Source: Pleomorphomonas sp. JP5
GTDB taxonomy: Bacteria > Pseudomonadota > Alphaproteobacteria > Rhizobiales > Pleomorphomonadaceae
Length of the DNA: 64,000 nucleotides
Assembly (NCBI RefSeq): GCF_023721815.1
Contig: NZ_JAMDLI010000004.1
Coordinates: 1-64,000, forward strand
Direction of reading: 5' to 3'
The first letter of the stretch is position 1; each line of letters starts with the position of its first letter. The position numbers and the translations under genes are program-made. The notes under the pieces were generated by a model. The model ran no database searches, was not told the DNA's origin, and saw nothing but the letters and a program-made list of their open reading frames with translations. Shown here piece by piece: positions 8,543 through 17,391 of this stretch.

Positions 8543-9646
8543 ATGACCCCTGAGACCCAAGCCCGCCTCGCCGCCCTGCGCGAGCGGATGGTCGCGACCG
8601 AAACCGGCCTCGTTGCCGTTGCCCCGGGCTCGCACATGCAATGGCTGCTCGGCTTCACGCCTGCCTCCGACGAGCGCCCCTGCCTGCTCCTGGTCTCACC
8701 GGGCGGCACCGCCTTCCTGATGCCGGCCCTCAACGCCGACGACGTGCGCCAGAACACCGACATCGACTTCTACCGCTGGTCCGACGAGGTGGGGCCGCAT
8801 GTCGCGCTTTGCCAAGCGCTGGCCGCTATCGGCGCCAATGCCACCGACCGGGTCGCCCTCGACGAGACCATGCGAGCCGACTTTGCCCTGCTCGTGCTCG
8901 ATGCCCTGCCCGCCGGGGTGCTCCGCACCTTCACCGCCGACACGCTTGGCGGCCTGCGCATGCGCAAGAACGAGCGGGAATACGATCTCCTGAAGATGAA
9001 CGCCGGCATCGCCGACCGTGCGATCGAAACGGCGGTTGCCGCCCTCAAGCCCGGCATGACGGAGAACGAGCTCGCCGCCATCATCCGCAGCCACTTCCTC
9101 AAGGAGGGCGCGGCGCCGAGCTTCTGGATCGTCGGCAGCGGCCATAACGGCGCCTTCCCGCACCACACCGCCTCCGATCGCCATATCGTCGAGGGCGATG
9201 CGGTGGTGATCGACATCGGTGGCATCAAGTCGGCCTTCCCGAGCGATATCACCCGCGTCGCCGTCGTCGGTCGCCCGCCGGAAGGTTTTGCCGAGATCCA
9301 TGCCATCGTCGAACGGGCCGTCGAGGCAGCGCTTGCCGCGGCCAAGCCCGGCGTGCGCGCCCGCGACGTCGATGCCGCCGCCCGCACGGTGATCACCGAA
9401 GCCGGTTATGGCAAGTTCTTCACCCACCGCACCGGCCACGGCATGGGTATCGACGGCCACGAGCCGCCCTACATCACCTCCACCTCCGAGACCGTGCTCG
9501 AGGAAGGCATGGTGTTCTCCATCGAGCCGGGCATCTACCTGCCCGGCCGCTACGGCTGCCGCCTCGAGGAGATCGTCATCCTGAGGAAGGACGGCCCGGA
9601 AATCCTGTCCGGCCTCCCTCGCGACATTCTCGTGGCGAACGGCTGA
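8543..9646 (+). CDS. M24-family metallopeptidase (Xaa-Pro aminopeptidase-like)
   Basis: A cytoplasmic aminopeptidase or related pita-bread hydrolase of 367 residues. The N-terminal creatinase-like domain spans about 1-140. The catalytic domain has metal ligands in VVIDIGGIKSAFPSDITRV (two Asp), HRTGHGMGIDGHEPPYI (His), FSIEPGIYLPG (Glu) and CRLEEIVIL (Glu), so the dinuclear site looks complete. Chosen start is the ATG at 8543 with AAGGA upstream; the frame is open far upstream over pxpB but that part is a shadow. A proline-releasing peptidase beside 5-oxoprolinase suits peptide or glutamate salvage, which is inference. Confidence 0.85.
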   Translation: MTPETQARLAALRERMVATETGLVAVAPGSHMQWLLGFTPASDERPCLLLVSPGGTAFLMPALNADDVRQNTDIDFYRWSDEVGPHVALCQALAAIGANATDRVALDETMRADFALLVLDALPAGVLRTFTADTLGGLRMRKNEREYDLLKMNAGIADRAIETAVAALKPGMTENELAAIIRSHFLKEGAAPSFWIVGSGHNGAFPHHTASDRHIVEGDAVVIDIGGIKSAFPSDITRVAVVGRPPEGFAEIHAIVERAVEAALAAAKPGVRARDVDAAARTVITEAGYGKFFTHRTGHGMGIDGHEPPYITSTSETVLEEGMVFSIEPGIYLPGRYGCRLEEIVILRKDGPEILSGLPRDILVANG

Positions 9647-9650
9647 TTTT

Positions 9651-10667
9651 TCAGCCCTTGCCGGCCACCTTCTCGCTGAGCACACGATTGGGCGACACCT
9701 TGCCGGCTTCCTCGTCGGCGATGTTGCCCATCGTCGTCTTGGCGATGGCGAGCAGTGCTTCCTCGGTGAAGAAGGCCTGATGGCCGGTGATCAGCACGTT
9801 GGGGAAGGTCAGCAGGCGCTGGAACACGTCGTCCTGGATGATCTCGCTGGAGAGATCCTCGAAGAACAGGTCGGCCTCCTGCTCGTAGACGTCGAGGGCG
9901 ACGCCGCCGATCCGTCCACTCTTCAGGCCGCCGATCACCGCCTCGGCGTTGATCAGAGCGCCGCGCGACGTGTTGATCAACACAAAGCCATGCTTGGCGC
10001 GGGCGATCGCCGCCTCGTCGATCAGGTAATGGGTCTCCGGCGTCAGCGGGCAATGCAGGCTGATGATGTCCGAGCGCTCCATCAGCTCCTCGCGCCCGAC
10101 ATAGGTGACGCCGATCGCCTTGAGATCATCCACCTCGTACCGGTCGTGAGCCACCACCTCGCAGCCGAAGCCGAGGCGGTAGGTGCGCGCCACCAACGCG
10201 CCGATGCGGCCAGTGCCGACGATGCCCACGGTGCGGCCGTGCAAGTCGTGACCGAGCAGACCTTCAAGCGCGAAGTTGTTTTCACGGACGCGCGCCCAGG
10301 CCCTGTGGATGCGCCGATCGAGCGCCAGCAGCAAACCGACCGAGAACTCGGCCACCGCATGCGGCGAATAGGCCGGCACGCGCAGCACCGTGACGCCCTT
10401 TTCCTCCGCCGCCTCGAGGGCGACGTTGTTGAAGCCGGCCGCCCTGAGCGCGACGATGCGGGTGCCACCGGCGGCCAGCGCGTCGATCACCTCGGCGTCG
10501 AGCGTATCGTTGACGAAGGCGCAGACGGCCGGAAACCCTTCGGCGAGTCGCGCCGTCGTCCGGTCGAGCCGTGGCTCGAAGAAGGTGAGGTCGTGGCCAT
10601 AACCGGCGGCGGCCCGGCTCAGGAAGGTGCGGTCATAGGGTTTGGTGCTGAAAACGGCAACGCGCAT
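9651..10667 (-). CDS. D-2-hydroxyacid dehydrogenase (D-lactate dehydrogenase type)
   Basis: An NAD-dependent oxidoreductase of 338 residues interconverting 2-keto acids and D-2-hydroxy acids, most like LdhA. MRVAVFSTKPYD at the start and FNNVALEAAEEKGVTVLRVP match the LdhA type. The Rossmann motif is GIVGTGRIG. Catalytic Arg is in NTSRGALI, Glu in the segment around LDVYEQEADLFFED, and His in ITGHQAFFT. The ATG at 10667 has GGAG upstream. It ends four bases from the converging peptidase gene. Confidence 0.88.
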   Translation of the reverse strand: MRVAVFSTKPYDRTFLSRAAAGYGHDLTFFEPRLDRTTARLAEGFPAVCAFVNDTLDAEVIDALAAGGTRIVALRAAGFNNVALEAAEEKGVTVLRVPAYSPHAVAEFSVGLLLALDRRIHRAWARVRENNFALEGLLGHDLHGRTVGIVGTGRIGALVARTYRLGFGCEVVAHDRYEVDDLKAIGVTYVGREELMERSDIISLHCPLTPETHYLIDEAAIARAKHGFVLINTSRGALINAEAVIGGLKSGRIGGVALDVYEQEADLFFEDLSSEIIQDDVFQRLLTFPNVLITGHQAFFTEEALLAIAKTTMGNIADEEAGKVSPNRVLSEKVAGKG

Positions 10668-10793
10668 CGGGCTCTCCGGGTCGGTGGTCCAGAACGAACC
10701 TAGCAGGAGCTCACGACAAGGAAAGGGGGATCGAGGGCCAACGATTGGACACGACAAGATCGGCGACGAGACGGACGGGCCTGCCGTCCGGCT

Positions 10794-12470
10794 TCAGTCG
10801 TGAAAAGCGAAGGCAGTATCTTCTGGATCATCGAAGACTGGCAGAACGTCGAGAAGAAGCGCAGATCTCTCGATGATGGCAGCGGCAACAGGCACCGCAT
10901 TGGCAGCCGACGTAATGCCGGCCCCAGGAAATTCGGGCCGTGGGTCGTCGATAAAGACCAGAAGAACGAAAGTCGGGTCCTCCATCGGGAAGGCTGCCGC
11001 GAAGGCGTTGAAGTTGTTGTTGTGCGAGTAGCGACCGTCGATGACCTTTTCGGCCGTCCCCGTCTTTCCACCCACGCGGAAGCCGGCGACATTCGCCTTG
11101 CGCCCCGACCCTTTGACGGCATTGAGACGGAAGAGATAGCGCATGTCGTCGCTGGTCTTTTCCGAGACCATCTGAACGGCGAGCGCGCGCGCCTCCTCTT
11201 CACTGCGCGGCAGAAGGGTCGGAGGCACCAGTCGGCCATGGTTCATGATGGCTGCTATGCCCACCGCCGTCTGCAGCGGCGTCGTGGCGAACCCATGCCC
11301 GAAGGCGCTGGTCAGCGAGTTGACCTGCCGCCAGACGCGCGGCGAAACCGGCGTGGCGACCTCCGGCAGCTCGATGGCCACCTTGCTGAGAAGGCCGGCT
11401 CGCTCGAGAAACGCCTTGTGGTTCTCCATGCCGACGGCAATGGCCTCGCGGGCCGAACCGATGTTCGAGGACTGCAGGAACACGTCGACCAAGGACAGCG
11501 GCTTTCCCTTGCTGTGCGAGTCGTGGATGACCTGCGAGCCGATAACCAGGGGATGACTGGCATCGTAAATCGTCGTGAGCTCGGCATTGCCCAACTCCAG
11601 CGCCATGGCCGTGGTGAAGGTCTTGATGGTAGAGCCCATTTCGAACACACCACCGGAAACCCGATTAAGCCGGTCCTTCTCGGCGGCCTCGGACGGAGTG
11701 GCGGGATCGAAGTCGGGCAAGGAAACGAGCGAGATCACTTCGCCCGTCTTGGCATTCAGGATGACAGCACCAGCGGCGGCCGGATGGTATTGCTCCATGG
11801 CTTTATCGAGCACCTCGTGCACAGCATGCTGCACCCGAGCATCGATCGTCAGCTGGCTGGCTTTGATCTGAGCTCCATTCATCAGGCCGGACTTGCGGAG
11901 CACGCCGAAACTGGACTGATCGAGCCACCTCTCAAAGCCGGAAATCCCGCCGTTGTCGATATCGGTCAGTCCAATGACATGAGAGGTTTCCCTGCCCTGC
12001 GGATAAAAGCGCCTCACTTCGCCGCGAAAGCCGATCGCCGGAATGCCGAGCCGCTTGATCTCGTTGGCCTGATCTGGAGTAAGGCCGCGTTTCAGCCATA
12101 CGAACGACGCCCTGCTCTTCAGCCGTTTGTAGATTTCCTCCCTCGTCATATTGCCCAGAACCCCCGCCAAGGCCTCCGAGGCTTCATCGGCGTCGACCAC
12201 CTTTCTCGGCTCGGCAAACAGCGAGAGCACCGGAAGATCGGTCGCAAGTATCACCCCGTTCCGGTCGACGATATCCGGCCGGGCGACGGTCCGATCGAGC
12301 GTGGACACTTCCTCTTCGGGAGAGGCCCGCATCCCGATGAGCGCGAGCTTGCCGCAGATTGTCAAATAGACGCCGACAAACAAGGCGCAAACAATCATCA
12401 GCCGGCTTCTGGAGAGCGCGTCGCGCGAGTTTCCAGGCCGAAACGTGGCAGAGAGCAACGGGAATCGCAT
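10794..12470 (-). CDS. Class B penicillin-binding protein, FtsI/PBP3-like
   Basis: A peptidoglycan transpeptidase anchored in the inner membrane, 558 residues. One transmembrane segment (about 23-46) precedes the PBP dimerisation domain. The transpeptidase domain has S280-x-x-K283 (GSTIKTF), S334-S-N336 and K469-T-G471 (GKTGTAEK), so all catalytic motifs are intact. It stands alone rather than in a division-wall cluster, so it is probably an accessory FtsI paralogue. It is divergent from a TetR gene, and the 113-base gap holds a strong operator. Start at 12470 has a weak ribosome site; residue 25 is an alternative Met. Confidence 0.85.
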   Translation of the reverse strand: MRFPLLSATFRPGNSRDALSRSRLMIVCALFVGVYLTICGKLALIGMRASPEEEVSTLDRTVARPDIVDRNGVILATDLPVLSLFAEPRKVVDADEASEALAGVLGNMTREEIYKRLKSRASFVWLKRGLTPDQANEIKRLGIPAIGFRGEVRRFYPQGRETSHVIGLTDIDNGGISGFERWLDQSSFGVLRKSGLMNGAQIKASQLTIDARVQHAVHEVLDKAMEQYHPAAAGAVILNAKTGEVISLVSLPDFDPATPSEAAEKDRLNRVSGGVFEMGSTIKTFTTAMALELGNAELTTIYDASHPLVIGSQVIHDSHSKGKPLSLVDVFLQSSNIGSAREAIAVGMENHKAFLERAGLLSKVAIELPEVATPVSPRVWRQVNSLTSAFGHGFATTPLQTAVGIAAIMNHGRLVPPTLLPRSEEEARALAVQMVSEKTSDDMRYLFRLNAVKGSGRKANVAGFRVGGKTGTAEKVIDGRYSHNNNFNAFAAAFPMEDPTFVLLVFIDDPRPEFPGAGITSAANAVPVAAAIIERSALLLDVLPVFDDPEDTAFAFHD

Positions 12471-12539
12471 ATTGTTTGGAACTTCGGAACCCGCCCCGGC
12501 CCATGAGGCCGAGGAAAAGCAAGACGATGAGGCTCATCT

Positions 12540-12563
12540 CTAATGCAACTCGAGTAGCATTAG
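12540..12563. promoter_or_regulatory. Near-perfect 24-bp palindrome, likely TetR operator
   Basis: The arms CTAATGC (12540-12546) and GCATTAG (12557-12563) flank a CTCGAG core (12549-12554). Eleven of twelve base pairs are symmetric; only position 8 (A against A) breaks the symmetry. It sits 21 bases before the TetR ATG and 70 bases before the divergent penicillin-binding-protein start, the usual place for a self-controlling TetR operator. That it also controls the divergent gene is inference. Confidence 0.65.
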
Positions 12564-12583
12564 TACGATTAACGGATTGTTAA

Positions 12584-13201
12584 ATGGCGGAACGCGTCCT
12601 CATCAGGCCCGGCGGGCGTAGCGAACGGATACAGAAGGCCGTTCATGCTGCCGTCAACGCGTTGAAGGCTGAAAACCCCGACAAGGAAATCACCATCGCG
12701 CAGATCGCCGGAAGGGCAAATTTGCCACCATCCACAATCTATCGCCGGTGGGGCAACCTTACCGATCTCCTGGCGGCCGTTGCCGAGCAGCGCTTCCTGG
12801 CAGATCCGGCGGTTCCGGATACGGGAACGTTCAAATCGGACCTGTCACTGTGGCTGGAGCAGTTCATCGACGACGTCTCGTCCGGACCGGGGCTGGTTCT
12901 CCTGGAAGAGCGCGTCGCCAACGTCGTTCTGGCTCGAAAGACGGCAGGATATGCCTATGCCAATCTCGACGTTCTGTGTCGGCGGGCCATCGCCCGCGGT
13001 GAACCGGCTCCGACGCCAGACTGGCTGATGAATCTGCTCGTGGCGCCGACGATCTATCGCATTCTCTTCATTCGCCAGACCATCTCCAAACCGTTCCAGG
13101 AAAAACTTGTCGAGTTGGTCACGTCCCACGCCTCGGAACTGGCGGAGAACCACTCGCAGCCCTCCATAGGGGAGCTGGTCGAGTTTCCAGCCGACCCGTA
13201 A
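12584..13201 (+). CDS. TetR-family transcriptional regulator
   Basis: 205 residues. The helix-turn-helix spans about residues 15-60 with EITIAQIAGRANLPPSTIYRRWGNLTDLL, of which AGRANLPPSTIYRRW is the recognition region. The C-terminal ligand domain has TetR/AcrR character (VLLEERVANVVLARKT, VAPTIYRILF). The ligand cannot be predicted. It probably binds the palindrome at 12540-12563 and may repress both itself and the divergent FtsI-like gene. Confidence 0.85.
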   Translation: MAERVLIRPGGRSERIQKAVHAAVNALKAENPDKEITIAQIAGRANLPPSTIYRRWGNLTDLLAAVAEQRFLADPAVPDTGTFKSDLSLWLEQFIDDVSSGPGLVLLEERVANVVLARKTAGYAYANLDVLCRRAIARGEPAPTPDWLMNLLVAPTIYRILFIRQTISKPFQEKLVELVTSHASELAENHSQPSIGELVEFPADP

Positions 13202-13268
13202 ATGGGACGGTTTGTCATCAGCAAAACAACGCTTGTGGTTGGCTCAGGATCGATGTGAAACTGGCGTC

Positions 13269-13616
13269 ATGCGCTTTCTCGTCGGCCGCCTTCGCTTCGT
13301 TATCGCTTTCGCTGCCCTGCTTGGTCTTCTGGCCGGCCAGAGCGCGGCGATCCCGGCTGCCGTGGGTCACGTTGCCATGATGGCGGCGACGAGCTCTGCC
13401 CATAAGTGCTGCGAAACGACGTCCGGGAAGCCCATCGAGAAAGCGAGCCTTGCCGGTGACTGCACCGATGCCGGCTGTTTCATGGCCGCTCCCGCGCTGT
13501 TGCCGAACGAGCCGGCCATTGCCTTCGTAGCGGACCGTGCCCGCGAAACACCACTGGTCGCCATCGACCTCACGGGACGGGCCCCGCCACCGCTTCTGGA
13601 ACCGCCGCGCGCCTGA
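13269..13616 (+). CDS. Small secreted Cys-containing protein beside DUF411
   Basis: 115 residues with an N-terminal signal or membrane segment (about 8-29, VIAFAALLGLLAGQSAAIPA). The mature part carries HKCCET (Cys47, Cys48) and GDCTDAGCF (Cys65, Cys70), then a Pro-rich tail. Similar short proteins occur beside copper-handling genes, and the next gene is DUF411, so a metal-linked periplasmic role is plausible. I do not recognise a named family. The ATG at 13269 is preferred over an upstream ATG at 13212 because it places the hydrophobic segment at the N-terminus. Confidence 0.6.
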   Translation: MRFLVGRLRFVIAFAALLGLLAGQSAAIPAAVGHVAMMAATSSAHKCCETTSGKPIEKASLAGDCTDAGCFMAAPALLPNEPAIAFVADRARETPLVAIDLTGRAPPPLLEPPRA

Positions 13617-13711
13617 GCGGCAGCCTCCATCCAACATCTTCGATCGGTTCCGCCAGCGCCTAACGCCTCTGGAGCGTCGCGTCTGGACGGACATTATCAC
13701 AGGCAAACACC

Positions 13712-14167
13712 ATGAAATCTCAAGTCCTTGCCCTTCTCGCCCTCATCGCCTCCACCTCGCTTGCCGGTGCCGCCGGACAGAAGGTCGACGTCGTTCTCAA
13801 TGAAGGCTGCATGTGCTGCCACGAGTGGATCGACCACATGCAAAAGGCTGGCTACACGGTGACCGCCACAGAACTCGACTACGACGCCATCTCCACCCGC
13901 AAGACGGAGCTCGGCATCCCCGAAGACGCCATCTCCTGCCATACCGCAGTGGTCGGTGGCTACGCCATCGAAGGCCATGTCCCGGCAACCCTGGTCGACC
14001 GGCTTCTTGCCGAGAAACCGGACGCCGTCGGCCTCGCCGCACCCGGCATGCCGCTCGGCTCTCCCGGCATGGGTTCGGATGCCGACGCCGAGCCGTTCGA
14101 CGTGTTGCTGATCGGCAAGGACGGATCAACCCGCGTCTTCGCCACCGTGGAGCCCGACCGGGGCTGA
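13712..14167 (+). CDS. DUF411 family metal-binding periplasmic protein
   Basis: 151 residues: signal peptide (1-21, ends LAGAAG), then the DUF411 domain with NEGCMCCHEW (Cys33, Cys35, Cys36, His37) and AISCHTAVVGGYAIEGHVPA (Cys76, His77). These residues are typical of DUF411 proteins, small periplasmic copper binders associated with copper resistance. DUF411 genes usually sit beside copper oxidases or copper ATPases; here the downstream ATPase is of the Ca2+ type, so a direct partnership is doubtful. It follows the Cys-containing small protein by 95 bases. Confidence 0.8.
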   Translation: MKSQVLALLALIASTSLAGAAGQKVDVVLNEGCMCCHEWIDHMQKAGYTVTATELDYDAISTRKTELGIPEDAISCHTAVVGGYAIEGHVPATLVDRLLAEKPDAVGLAAPGMPLGSPGMGSDADAEPFDVLLIGKDGSTRVFATVEPDRG

Positions 14168-14213
14168 CAAATGCAAGGCGGCCGGCGGGATCGGTCGGCC
14201 GCCACGCAACTTG

Positions 14214-14300
14214 ATGGCGCTATCGGATGCCATGAACGGCAACTCGGCGACGCTGCGTCGCGAGGTCGAGGCCTTCATCCGCGATCTGAAGGCCGCCTGA
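14214..14300 (+). pseudogene. Remnant C-terminus of a methyl-accepting chemotaxis protein
   Basis: An in-frame 28-codon stretch reads ALSDAMNGNSATLRREVEAF and then IRDLKAA before a stop. Chemoreceptors of this order typically end in just such a tail (...LRREVEAFL...RAA). No signalling domain lies upstream; the preceding bases belong to the DUF411 gene end and a GC-rich linker. The simplest reading is the residual 3' end of a deleted chemoreceptor gene. It is unlike the C-terminus of the intact receptor at 21790-23463, so it is not a copy of that one. Confidence 0.55.
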
Positions 14301-14342
14301 GCGTTCGCAACGTTCGACGCTGTCCTGGATAACGAAGTGACC

Positions 14343-14368
14343 GCCCTCCCGCCGATGGCGCGGGGGGC
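14343..14368 (+). terminator. Rho-independent terminator
   Basis: A GC-rich hairpin with arms GCCCTCCCGCC (14343-14353) and GGCGCGGGGGGC (14357-14368), including one bulged base and one G-T pair, followed by TTTCGTT. It lies directly after the chemoreceptor remnant and before the P-type ATPase gene, so it may be the original terminator of the lost receptor gene. Confidence 0.6.
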
Positions 14369-14498
14369 TTTCGTTGGCGAGGCAGCGTGCTTCTCCTGAC
14401 ACCCCTGGAAACCGCAACTTTTGCCGTCCATATCCGTTAAGGTTGCAGAGCCACGTCCCGCGAGAGGGATGCGTCGCAGCACAGATCGGAACCTTGGA

Positions 14499-17309
14499 AT
14501 GGACGGCACGATATCACCAACCGAAGCGGCGGCTCCTCACAAGCAGACGGTCGACGAAGTCATCGCCTCGTTCGGAACCGACATGCGGGCTGGCCTGACA
14601 CAGGCGGAGGCCCGAAAGCGGCTCGCCGAGTTCGGTCCCAACGCGCTCGCTGAGGAAAGCCCGACGCCGGCCTGGAAGAAGTTTCTCGCACAGTTCGCCA
14701 ACGTCCTGGTGGCCCTGCTGCTGGTGGCTGCGCTGGTTTCGGCCGGGCTCTGGTTCGTGGAGCGCGACTCCGCCCTGCCCTTCGAGGCCATGGCCATCTT
14801 CGCCATCGTCATTCTCAACGCGGTCATGGGTTACCTCCAGGAGGCCCGCGCCGAGCGGGCCGTCGCCGCCTTGCAAGAGATGTCGGCCGCGCACGCCAAC
14901 GTCCTGCGTGACGGCACGCGCCAAAGCATCCTGGCGACCGAGATCGTCCCCGGCGACATCGTCCTCGTCGAGGAAGGCGACACCGTTCCGGCCGACGCGC
15001 GACTGATCGAGGCCATCTCGCTTCAGATGGCGGAGGCAGCGCTCACCGGCGAGAGTCTGCCGGTGGCCAAAGCGGTGGCGCCGATACCTTCGAACGTGCC
15101 GCTCGGCGACCGCGCCAACATGATCTTCTCGGGCACGGCGGCGACCTACGGGCGGGGACGCGCCGTCGTGGTGGCGACCGGCATGCGTACGGAGATCGGG
15201 CGTATCGCCAGCATGCTGAAGGGCGCGGCGGAGGAAACCACACCGCTGCAACGGGAGCTCGACACGGTCGGCCGTCTTCTGGGCGTCGTCGTCGTGGCGA
15301 TTGCCGTCGTGATGATAGCGACCATTCTGCTGGTCGAGGACGTGCATGGCCTGTCGGCGATCTTCGACGTGCTGATCCTCGGCGTGGCGTTGGCTGTGGC
15401 CGCCATTCCCGAGGGCCTGCCGGCCATCGTGACGGCGGTTCTCTCCATCGGCGTCCAGAGGATGGCCAAACGCAATGCCATCGTCCGCCACCTCGCCGCC
15501 GTCGAGACGCTGGGCTCGGCCGACGTCGTCGCCTCCGACAAGACCGGCACCCTCACGCGAAACGAGATGACGGTACGCGTGGTCGCCACCGCCAGCGGGC
15601 GGGCGACGTTCAGCGGCACCGGGTATGCTCCCGACGGAGAGCTCATCGGCGAGAGTGGCGACGCCCTCGGCGGAGACCATCTCACCGAAACACTGCGTGC
15701 CCTCACCGTCGCCGACCGCGCCAATAACGCCGTTCTGGTGGAAAGGGACGGCCGTTGGTCGATCCAGGGCGACCCCACCGAGGGCGCGTTGATCGTCGCC
15801 GCTCGCAAGGCCAGCCTCGAACAGGCGAGCCTCGACGCCCGCTTCGACCGGGTCGGCGAGGTGCCCTTCTCCTCCCAACGCAAGCTGATGAGCACGGTCC
15901 ACACCGACAGCAACAAGCCGGGGCGGCTCAGGATACTCACCAAGGGCGCGCCGGACGTGTTGCTCGAACGTTGCTCGCACGAACTGGTGGGCGGGGAGGC
16001 GCGAGCGCTGTCGAAAGCCCGGCGCGAGGAAATCGCCGCCCTCAACGACAAACTTGCGGGCGAGGCGCTCAGAACGCTCGCCCTTGCCTTCCGGACGCTT
16101 GACCAGGACGACGCGCCGACGGACGCCTTCGACGACGACATCGAGCGCGACCTCGTCTTCCTCGGCCTCGTCGGCATGATCGACCCGCCGCGCGACGAGG
16201 CCAGAACCGCCATCGGCCTGGCCAAGGCCGCCGGCATCCGCCCGATCATGATCACCGGCGACCACCCCGCCACCGCCTCCGTCATCGCCGCCGAGCTTGG
16301 CCTGTCCGATGGCCGCGCCATCACCGGCGCCGAGCTGGAGGCGATGTCCGAGGATGCGCTCGACCAAGCCGTGCGGGACGTGTCGGTGTTCGCGCGCGTC
16401 AGCCCCGAGCACAAGCTGCGCATCGTCAGGGCCTTGCAACGCCACCGCAACACGGTCGCCATGACGGGCGATGGCGTGAACGACGCCCCGGCCCTCAAGT
16501 CAGCCGACATCGGCATCGCCATGGGCATCACGGGAACCGACGTCTCCAAGCAGTCGGCCGATGTCGTGCTCGCCGACGACAACTTCGCCTCCATCGTCGC
16601 GGCGGTCGAGGAAGGGCGCGCCATCTACGCCAACATCCGCAAGTTCCTGCGTTACCTCCTGTCGTCGAACATCGGCGAGGTCATGACGATGTTCTTCGGC
16701 GTCCTGTTGGCCGACGCGATGGGCCTGACGGCGGCTGGCGGCGACGGCTTCGTGCTGCCGCTCCTGGCCACCCAGATCCTCTGGATCAACCTCGTCACCG
16801 ATGGCGCACCGGCGCTGGCGCTGGGCGTCGACCCGGCCGATGCCCGCGTCATGCACCAGCCGCCGCGCCCACGAGGGGAGCGCGTCATAACGTCGACCAT
16901 GTGGGCGGGCATCCTGTTGATCGGCGTGGTGATGGCCGTGGGCACGCTCGCGGTGCTCGATGCCTCTCTGCCCGGCGGCTTCATCGAAGGCAGCGGCACC
17001 ATCGGCTATGCCCAGACCATGGCCTTCACGACGCTGACGCTGTTCCAGCTCTTCAACGTCTTCAATGCCCGCTCCGACCACGCGAGCGCTTTCCGGGGGC
17101 TGTTCGCAAACCGCTGGCTCTGGGCGGCCGTCGGCCTTTCGCTCATTCTCCACGCCGCCGTCATCTACGTCCCGTTCCTGCAACAGGCCTTTTCGACAAC
17201 CGGCCTCAAGGCAACCGACTGGTTGCTTTGCACTGCCGTTGCAAGCTCGGTGCTGTGGCTGCGCGAGGCGAGCAAGCTGATCGCTCGCCTCTGGCCCGAA
17301 AGCGCCTAA
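14499..17309 (+). CDS. P-type cation-transporting ATPase, Ca2+ (P2A) type
   Basis: An inner-membrane ATP-driven cation pump of 936 residues. It has an N-terminal cation-ATPase domain (VDEVIASFGTDMRAGLTQAEA), the TGES loop (ALTGESLPV), helix 4 motif AAIPEGLPAIVT, phosphorylation motif DKTGTLT, hinge GDGVNDAPAL, and helix 6 NLVTDGAPALALG. The PEGLP and NxxTD residues match bacterial Ca2+-ATPases such as PacL; Mg or Mn transport is possible. No Cys-rich metal domain is present, so this is not a copper pump. The ATG at 14499 has GGAA upstream; a longer frame from 14421 is less likely. Confidence 0.88.
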   Translation: MDGTISPTEAAAPHKQTVDEVIASFGTDMRAGLTQAEARKRLAEFGPNALAEESPTPAWKKFLAQFANVLVALLLVAALVSAGLWFVERDSALPFEAMAIFAIVILNAVMGYLQEARAERAVAALQEMSAAHANVLRDGTRQSILATEIVPGDIVLVEEGDTVPADARLIEAISLQMAEAALTGESLPVAKAVAPIPSNVPLGDRANMIFSGTAATYGRGRAVVVATGMRTEIGRIASMLKGAAEETTPLQRELDTVGRLLGVVVVAIAVVMIATILLVEDVHGLSAIFDVLILGVALAVAAIPEGLPAIVTAVLSIGVQRMAKRNAIVRHLAAVETLGSADVVASDKTGTLTRNEMTVRVVATASGRATFSGTGYAPDGELIGESGDALGGDHLTETLRALTVADRANNAVLVERDGRWSIQGDPTEGALIVAARKASLEQASLDARFDRVGEVPFSSQRKLMSTVHTDSNKPGRLRILTKGAPDVLLERCSHELVGGEARALSKARREEIAALNDKLAGEALRTLALAFRTLDQDDAPTDAFDDDIERDLVFLGLVGMIDPPRDEARTAIGLAKAAGIRPIMITGDHPATASVIAAELGLSDGRAITGAELEAMSEDALDQAVRDVSVFARVSPEHKLRIVRALQRHRNTVAMTGDGVNDAPALKSADIGIAMGITGTDVSKQSADVVLADDNFASIVAAVEEGRAIYANIRKFLRYLLSSNIGEVMTMFFGVLLADAMGLTAAGGDGFVLPLLATQILWINLVTDGAPALALGVDPADARVMHQPPRPRGERVITSTMWAGILLIGVVMAVGTLAVLDASLPGGFIEGSGTIGYAQTMAFTTLTLFQLFNVFNARSDHASAFRGLFANRWLWAAVGLSLILHAAVIYVPFLQQAFSTTGLKATDWLLCTAVASSVLWLREASKLIARLWPESA

Positions 17310-17391
17310 AGGCTAAATGGAAAGCGTCCATCTTCCTCGTGATATATGGCAATGGATGACAACCGAGGGCACGTAGGCCGGAAAGTGACGC

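Noticed and set aside
14514-16445. 643-codon minus-strand frame
   Set aside because: Lies fully inside the P-type ATPase gene and its composition (His/Gln/Arg/Asp rich) is typical of an antisense shadow.
13269-17309. A copper-resistance island (Cys-rich protein, DUF411, P-type ATPase)
   Set aside because: The ATPase has Ca2+-type residues (PEGLP, NLVTDG) and no CPC motif, and a terminator and gene remnant separate it from the DUF411 pair.
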